Of a DNA stretch of 64,000 bases, positions 59,892-64,000 are shown one piece after another. Under the pieces are notes generated by a model. It searched no databases, had not been told where the DNA came from, and saw only the letters and a list, made by a program, of their open reading frames with translations. The DNA comes from Arachnia propionica. GTDB lineage: Bacteria > Actinomycetota > Actinomycetes > Propionibacteriales > Propionibacteriaceae. How positions within the stretch are numbered: the first letter of the stretch is position 1; the number at the start of each line of letters is the position of its first letter. The stretch lies in NCBI RefSeq assembly GCF_037055325.1, contig NZ_CP146373.1, forward strand, positions 2,294,001 to 2,358,000. Reading direction: 5' to 3'. A program made the position numbers and the translations under genes.

Positions 59892-61757
59892 GTGGCTGAG
59901 ACGCGGTCGCTAGATCGGGTGGTGATCCGCTTTGCTGGGGATTCCGGCGATGGAATGCAGTTGACGGGGGATCGTTTCACTGCCGAATCGGCTTCGCTCG
60001 GCAACGACATCGCCACCCTGCCCAACTATCCAGCAGAAATCCGCGCCCCGCAGGGCACCCTTCCTGGAGTCTCCTCCTTCCAGGTGCACTTCGCCGACTA
60101 CGACATCGTCACCCCTGGCGACCGGCCCGACGTGCTGGTAGCCATGAACCCGGCTGCGCTGAAGGCCAACCTCGGTGACCTTCCCAAGGGCGGGGTGATC
60201 ATCGTTGATGAGGGCGATTTCACAAAACGCAACCTGGCGAAGGTCGGATGGGACGCGAACCCACTGATCGACGGTTCCCTGGCCGACTGGAAGGTCCATT
60301 CTCTGGACCTGACAGGCATGGCGACGGCAGCGGCGAAACCCTTCGGGCTGGGCCGCAAGGACGCGGGGCGCACGAAGAACATGTTCGCTCTGGGATTGCT
60401 GTGCTGGTTGTACTCCCGCGACACCTCCGGGACCATCGACTTCCTGAAGACCAAGTTCGCGTCGAAACCCGAGATCCGCGACGCGAACCTGGCGGCCTTC
60501 CGAGCTGGACACGCCTATGGGGAGACCACCGAGGTCTTCGAGCATCGCTACCACGTGGCCTCGGCCCCCATGAAGCCCGGTCGCTACCGCCAGATCACCG
60601 GGAACCTCGCCACCGCGTACGGTTTGATGGCGGGTGCCGACCGCGCCGGGATGCAGCTGTTCCTGGGGTCCTACCCGATCACCCCCGCCTCCGACATCCT
60701 CCACGAGCTGAGCCGCCGCAAGGACGCCGGCGTGGTCACGGTGCAGGCGGAGGACGAGATCGCGGGCATCTGTTCCGCGCTGGGCGCCTCCTACGCGGGC
60801 CTGCTCGGAGTGACCACCACATCGGGGCCCGGCATGGCCCTGAAGATGGAGGCCGTCGGTCTGGGCGTGATGACCGAACTGCCCCTGGTGATCGTGGACG
60901 TGCAGCGCGCCGGACCGTCAACGGGGATGCCGACCAAAACCGAGCAGGCCGACCTGTTCCAGGCGATCCTGGGGCGCAACGGCGAATCCCCTGTGGCGGT
61001 GTTGGCGGCCCGCTCCCCCGCGGATTGTTTCGCCACCGCCGTCGAGGCCTGCCGGATCGCGGTGAAGTACCGGACCCCGGTGATCGTGCTCACCGACGGC
61101 TACCTGGGCAACGGGGCGGAGCCGTGGCGAATCCCGGATCTGGACGACATCGACCCGATCATCCCCGGTTACGCCACCGAACCGAACGCGACCGATCCCA
61201 AGGGCAAACCCGTCTTCCATCCGTATCTGCGCGACGAGAACCTGGCGCGCGCCTTCGCGGTGCCCGGCACCCCGGGGTTGGAGCACCGCATCGGGGGGCT
61301 GGAGAAGAACTCCGCCACGGGCGCGATCTCCTACGTCCCCGACAACCACGACCTGATGGTGCGCACCCGGCAGGCGAAAATCGACGGCATCGTCCGCGAC
61401 ATCCCCGATGTCGAGGTCCACGACCCCTCCGGACGGGCCCGGTTGCTGGTGCTGGGGTGGGGTTCCACCTACGGGCCCATCACAGCCGCCGCACGCCGGG
61501 TACGGCTGGCGGGTCGCGAGGTGGCGACGGCCCACCTGCGTCACCTCAACCCGATGCCCGCCAACCTGGGGGATGTGCTTCGCGGCTACGACAAGGTGCT
61601 GGTGCCCGAGATGAACCTGGGGCAGCTGGCCTTCTTGCTGCGCGCCCGATACTTGGTGGACGTCCAGAGTTATTCACGGGTGCGGGGGCTGCCCATTTCG
61701 GTGGGTGAGCTGGAGGCCGACCTGACCGCTGAGATCGACTCACTGGAGGTGGAATGA
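59892..61757 (+). CDS. korA: 2-oxoacid:ferredoxin oxidoreductase, fused gamma-alpha subunit
   Basis: 621 residues from a GTG preceded by GAGAGGG. N-terminal gamma domain (VVIRFAGDSGDGMQLTGDRF, LPNYPAEIRAPQGTLPGVSS) joined to the alpha domain (GNLATAYGLMAGADRAGMQL, SDILHELSRRKDAGVVTVQA, TTTSGPGMALKMEAVGLGVM, VDVQRAGPSTGMPTKTEQAD). It oxidises 2-oxoglutarate to succinyl-CoA with ferredoxin, the KorA type of actinobacteria. TATACA at 59852 is a probable -10. Overlaps korB by ATGA; there is no delta/ferredoxin subunit nearby. Confidence 0.93.
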   Translation: MAETRSLDRVVIRFAGDSGDGMQLTGDRFTAESASLGNDIATLPNYPAEIRAPQGTLPGVSSFQVHFADYDIVTPGDRPDVLVAMNPAALKANLGDLPKGGVIIVDEGDFTKRNLAKVGWDANPLIDGSLADWKVHSLDLTGMATAAAKPFGLGRKDAGRTKNMFALGLLCWLYSRDTSGTIDFLKTKFASKPEIRDANLAAFRAGHAYGETTEVFEHRYHVASAPMKPGRYRQITGNLATAYGLMAGADRAGMQLFLGSYPITPASDILHELSRRKDAGVVTVQAEDEIAGICSALGASYAGLLGVTTTSGPGMALKMEAVGLGVMTELPLVIVDVQRAGPSTGMPTKTEQADLFQAILGRNGESPVAVLAARSPADCFATAVEACRIAVKYRTPVIVLTDGYLGNGAEPWRIPDLDDIDPIIPGYATEPNATDPKGKPVFHPYLRDENLARAFAVPGTPGLEHRIGGLEKNSATGAISYVPDNHDLMVRTRQAKIDGIVRDIPDVEVHDPSGRARLLVLGWGSTYGPITAAARRVRLAGREVATAHLRHLNPMPANLGDVLRGYDKVLVPEMNLGQLAFLLRARYLVDVQSYSRVRGLPISVGELEADLTAEIDSLEVE

Positions 61758-62794
61758 TGCACGGGCTCGCCGGGCTTCCCCTCGCGCAGGCACCGCAATC
61801 CCGGAAGGACTACACCAGCGACCAGGAGGTGCGTTGGTGTCCTGGCTGCGGCGATTACGTGATCCTGTCCACCTTCCAGGCCATGATGGCCGACCTCGGC
61901 ATCGCCCGGGAGAACACCGTCGTGATCTCCGGCATCGGGTGCTCGTCGCGCTTCCCCTACTACGTGGACTGCTACGGAATGCACTCCATCCACGGTCGCG
62001 CCACCGCTATCGCCACCGGGGTCGCGGCGGCCCGCGAGGATCTCAACGTGTGGGTGATCACGGGTGACGGTGATGCGCTGTCGATCGGCGGCAACCATCT
62101 CATCCACGCACTGCGGCGCAATGTGAACATCAACATCCTGCTGTTCAACAACCGCATCTACGGGCTGACGAAAGGGCAGTACTCCCCCACCTCGGAGCAG
62201 GGCAAGCTGACCAAGTCCACGCCCTACGGCTCCTTGGACGTGCCGTTCAACCCGGTGGCGCTGGCGCTCGGCGCGGAGGCGTCGTTCGTGGCGCGCGCCG
62301 TCGACTCCGATAGAGCTCAGCTCACTGACGTCATGAACGCGGCGGTCCGGCATCGTGGCGCCGCCCTGATCGAGATCTACCAGAACTGCCCAATCTTCAA
62401 CGACGAGGCCTTCGACGCCCTGAAGGGCCCGGAGTCGGCGAACGCGCTGATCCGGCTCCGCGACGGTGAACCCGTGGTTTTCGGCACCGAGGAACAGTTC
62501 TGCGTGGTCCGGGAACCCGACGGGGGGTTGCGGGTCGCCGAAACCGCCACCACTGCCCCGGAGAGGATCGTCATCCACGACACGAGACGCCCGGACCCGT
62601 CACAGGCCTTCGCCCTGGCGCAGCTCACCGACCACGGCGTGATGCACCGCGCCCCGGTCGGGATCTTCCGGCAGGTGGAACGTCCTGCCTACGACGACCT
62701 GCTGCGCGCGCAGGTGGCCGAGGCACGCGCGGAGAGTCCGCACGATGCATTGCAGGCCGCCATGTCCGGGAAGAGTTTCTGGAAAATCGACTGA
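61754..62794 (+). CDS. korB: 2-oxoacid:ferredoxin oxidoreductase, beta subunit
   Basis: 346 residues. WCPGCGDYVILSTFQAMMAD, VISGIGCSSRFPYYVDCYGM (Fe-S/TPP cysteines), VITGDGDALSIGGNHLIHAL (TPP-binding GDGD) and FNNRIYGLTKGQYSPTSEQG are the KorB hallmarks. It binds thiamine diphosphate and a 4Fe-4S cluster and forms a complex with KorA. Ends before a 22-pair terminator. Confidence 0.94.
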   Translation: MMHGLAGLPLAQAPQSRKDYTSDQEVRWCPGCGDYVILSTFQAMMADLGIARENTVVISGIGCSSRFPYYVDCYGMHSIHGRATAIATGVAAAREDLNVWVITGDGDALSIGGNHLIHALRRNVNINILLFNNRIYGLTKGQYSPTSEQGKLTKSTPYGSLDVPFNPVALALGAEASFVARAVDSDRAQLTDVMNAAVRHRGAALIEIYQNCPIFNDEAFDALKGPESANALIRLRDGEPVVFGTEEQFCVVREPDGGLRVAETATTAPERIVIHDTRRPDPSQAFALAQLTDHGVMHRAPVGIFRQVERPAYDDLLRAQVAEARAESPHDALQAAMSGKSFWKID

Positions 62795-62807
62795 AATATC
62801 GTGTGGG

Positions 62808-62853
62808 CAGTGTGTGGGCCCGGCGATCCGTGGATCGCCGGGCCCACACACTG
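62808..62853. terminator. terminator between korB and the right-edge gene
   Basis: Perfect inverted repeat: 22-base arms CAGTGTGTGGGCCCGGCGAT (plus two) around a two-base centre. It lies between convergent genes and serves both. Confidence 0.85.
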
Positions 62854-62866
62854 AAGCAGGTTTTTC

Positions 62867-64000
62867 TTATCTGTCTTCCCAGACCACCTTGGGATCATCC
62901 TCGGCAACATTGAGCGTCGCCTTCGGGAATCTCGATCCCTTACCGAATCCCCAGAGATCGCACGGCTCTGTTCCGCTCGAGTCGGTGCACGTGGCAGACA
63001 GGCTCACAGAACCCATGTCTCTGGCGGAGATGATCGTCGGTACCGACGAACCCGGCTCAGGAACGACATTCTCCAGCTTGTATGCATTCTCGGAGTCCTG
63101 AGTGCGCGTGATACTACCCTCAACGAGGGTGGTTCCATCCTTCAGCGTGCCGCTGATGGCCATGTTGCACCCTGGATCGAGATTCGTGGAGGCCAGGCAG
63201 GCCTTTGCCTCCGGGACCACCTTCTCACGGAACAGATCGATGCCAGCCTGACTCACCTTGAGCTTGAGATCCGAAGATGGCGTGTCGTTCTTGCTGCTGG
63301 TGATGAGGATGGTGTTTTCTCCTTCAACCTCAAGGTACTTGTTGGCAGATGCGACGACATAACTTCCCGGGAAAGCCGAGCGGTTCGTCTCACTGCTCTT
63401 GACAGTCACGCCGTTCACGGTGAGATCGACCCCCTTGAGCATGTACAGCCCCAAGGTGGGAAGAGACGTGAAGATCTTGTTGTCGCTGGAGCCAACCGTG
63501 TACTCTTCGGTAGCCGGCTCACCGGCCACCTTGTAGGTGACAGAAACCTTTTGGGAACTACTGTACTCAGTCGTGACTTCACCGACCGTTATCTCGGTGA
63601 TCGGGGCCCGGGTCAGCGAATCTTTCAACACCTCGTCGGTGAGCAACGATGCATCGGATGTGGCGGATGAGGAGCCCAGGAATTTCTTGGCATCCTCCGC
63701 GCGTCCCTCCGAAACCGCGGTCAAATAATTCGTAACAACGGCTTTAGCTGCTTCTTTGGGGTCCGCAGGCAGTTCTGAACCGTCCCCTCCCGCAGCAGTC
63801 TTGTTGGAGAACACACCCGAGAGCACCAGCACCAGCGCCACGACCACCACCGCGGCGACAAGACCCAGGCCAATCCACAGCGGGGTCTTCGACTTTTTCA
63901 CCGGGTTCCCTGCCCCCTGCTGGAGATGACCCGCCGCATATATAGGTTGCTGCCCTGTGTACCCTTGCCCGGGTCCCTGCTGTGGCGGCCCCTGGTGGGA
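62867..64000 (-). CDS. membrane-anchored protein with cystatin-like/DUF4878-type outer domain (5' end off window)
   Basis: The frame stays open to the right edge. Before the helix it reads a Gln/Gly/Pro-rich tail (GPPQQGPGQGYTGQQP at about 63945-63992), so the GTG at 63901 (MKKSKTP) is probably internal. From there 344 residues: a helix (LWIGLGLVAAVVVVALVLVL), then an outer domain with AAKAVVTNYLTAVSEGRAED (the DUF4878/NTF2-like opening helix), KVSVTYKVAGEPATEEYTVG, two cysteine pairs, and a C-terminal part SARDMGSVSLSATCTDSSGT. A cytoplasmic disordered tail plus one helix plus an outer domain is a common actinobacterial design. Function unknown. Confidence 0.75.
   Translation of the reverse strand, partial: SHQGPPQQGPGQGYTGQQPIYAAGHLQQGAGNPVKKSKTPLWIGLGLVAAVVVVALVLVLSGVFSNKTAAGGDGSELPADPKEAAKAVVTNYLTAVSEGRAEDAKKFLGSSSATSDASLLTDEVLKDSLTRAPITEITVGEVTTEYSSSQKVSVTYKVAGEPATEEYTVGSSDNKIFTSLPTLGLYMLKGVDLTVNGVTVKSSETNRSAFPGSYVVASANKYLEVEGENTILITSSKNDTPSSDLKLKVSQAGIDLFREKVVPEAKACLASTNLDPGCNMAISGTLKDGTTLVEGSITRTQDSENAYKLENVVPEPGSSVPTIISARDMGSVSLSATCTDSSGTEPCDLWGFGKGSRFPKATLNVAEDDPKVVWEDR

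Noticed and set aside
60248-61708. 486-residue plus-strand ORF
   Set aside because: Alternative frame inside korA, whose own frame has all family motifs.

Overview
This is high-GC Actinomycetota DNA. The gene order, actinobacterial KorA/KorB, an MptB-type GT-C mannosyltransferase, BluB and a MaoC pair beside rpmG fit a Propionibacteriaceae-like organism. That assignment is inference; no 16S rRNA gene is present. No CRISPR array, transposase or phage module was seen.

Region 1 (1-22.8 kb, mostly minus strand) is the transcription/translation super-locus tRNA-Thr, tRNA-Met, rpmG, two MaoC hydratase genes, murB, tRNA-Trp, secE, nusG, rplK, rplA ... rplJ, rplL ... rpoB (cut by the left edge inside the rifampicin region). 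It is interrupted twice. About 13 kb of accessory genes lie between rplA and rplJ: a CydDC-like ABC exporter pair, DUF4375 and DUF4261 proteins, a frameshifted alcohol dehydrogenase, a WYL regulator, VOC proteins, two DUF4143 ATPases, and a divergent zinc-independent ribosomal protein set (rpmG/rpmB against rpmE2) sharing a Zur-like box. A DUF218 gene sits between the rplL terminator and the rpoB promoter.

Region 2 (22.9-29.6 kb): AlkD, a translationally coupled trio of unrecognised membrane-anchored proteins facing a polytopic membrane protein, a cytoplasmic 5'-nucleotidase-family enzyme and a nitrilase-family amidase.

Region 3 (29.7-39.1 kb) is accessory: an FtsX-type ABC transporter, a decayed ketosynthase plus phosphopantetheinyl transferase pair, and two tandem secreted SGNH esterases with PKD and thrombospondin-3-like domains whose last residues are an LPxTG motif with no membrane tail.

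Region 4 (39.1-45.2 kb): rpsF-ssb-rpsR-rplI, a rhodanese/SGNH pair, a second ABC transporter and bluB.

Region 5 (45.2-48.7 kb): an AbiE toxin-antitoxin operon and an antibiotic-kinase-like gene, bounded and interleaved with fragments of a FadD gene and of abiE itself; this looks like a rearranged island.

Region 6 (48.7-64 kb): FadD15-like acyl-CoA ligase, a MerR regulator divergent from a GPH sugar symporter, deoD, GNAT, tRNA-Tyr, YajQ, a methyltransferase, DUF808, exonuclease III, MptB, korAB, and a membrane-anchored protein that runs off the right edge.

The best candidates for something undescribed are the paired C-terminal LPxTG esterases, the 23.9-27.1 kb membrane protein group, and the rearranged AbiE island. 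Promoter, operator and alignment statements were made by eye.
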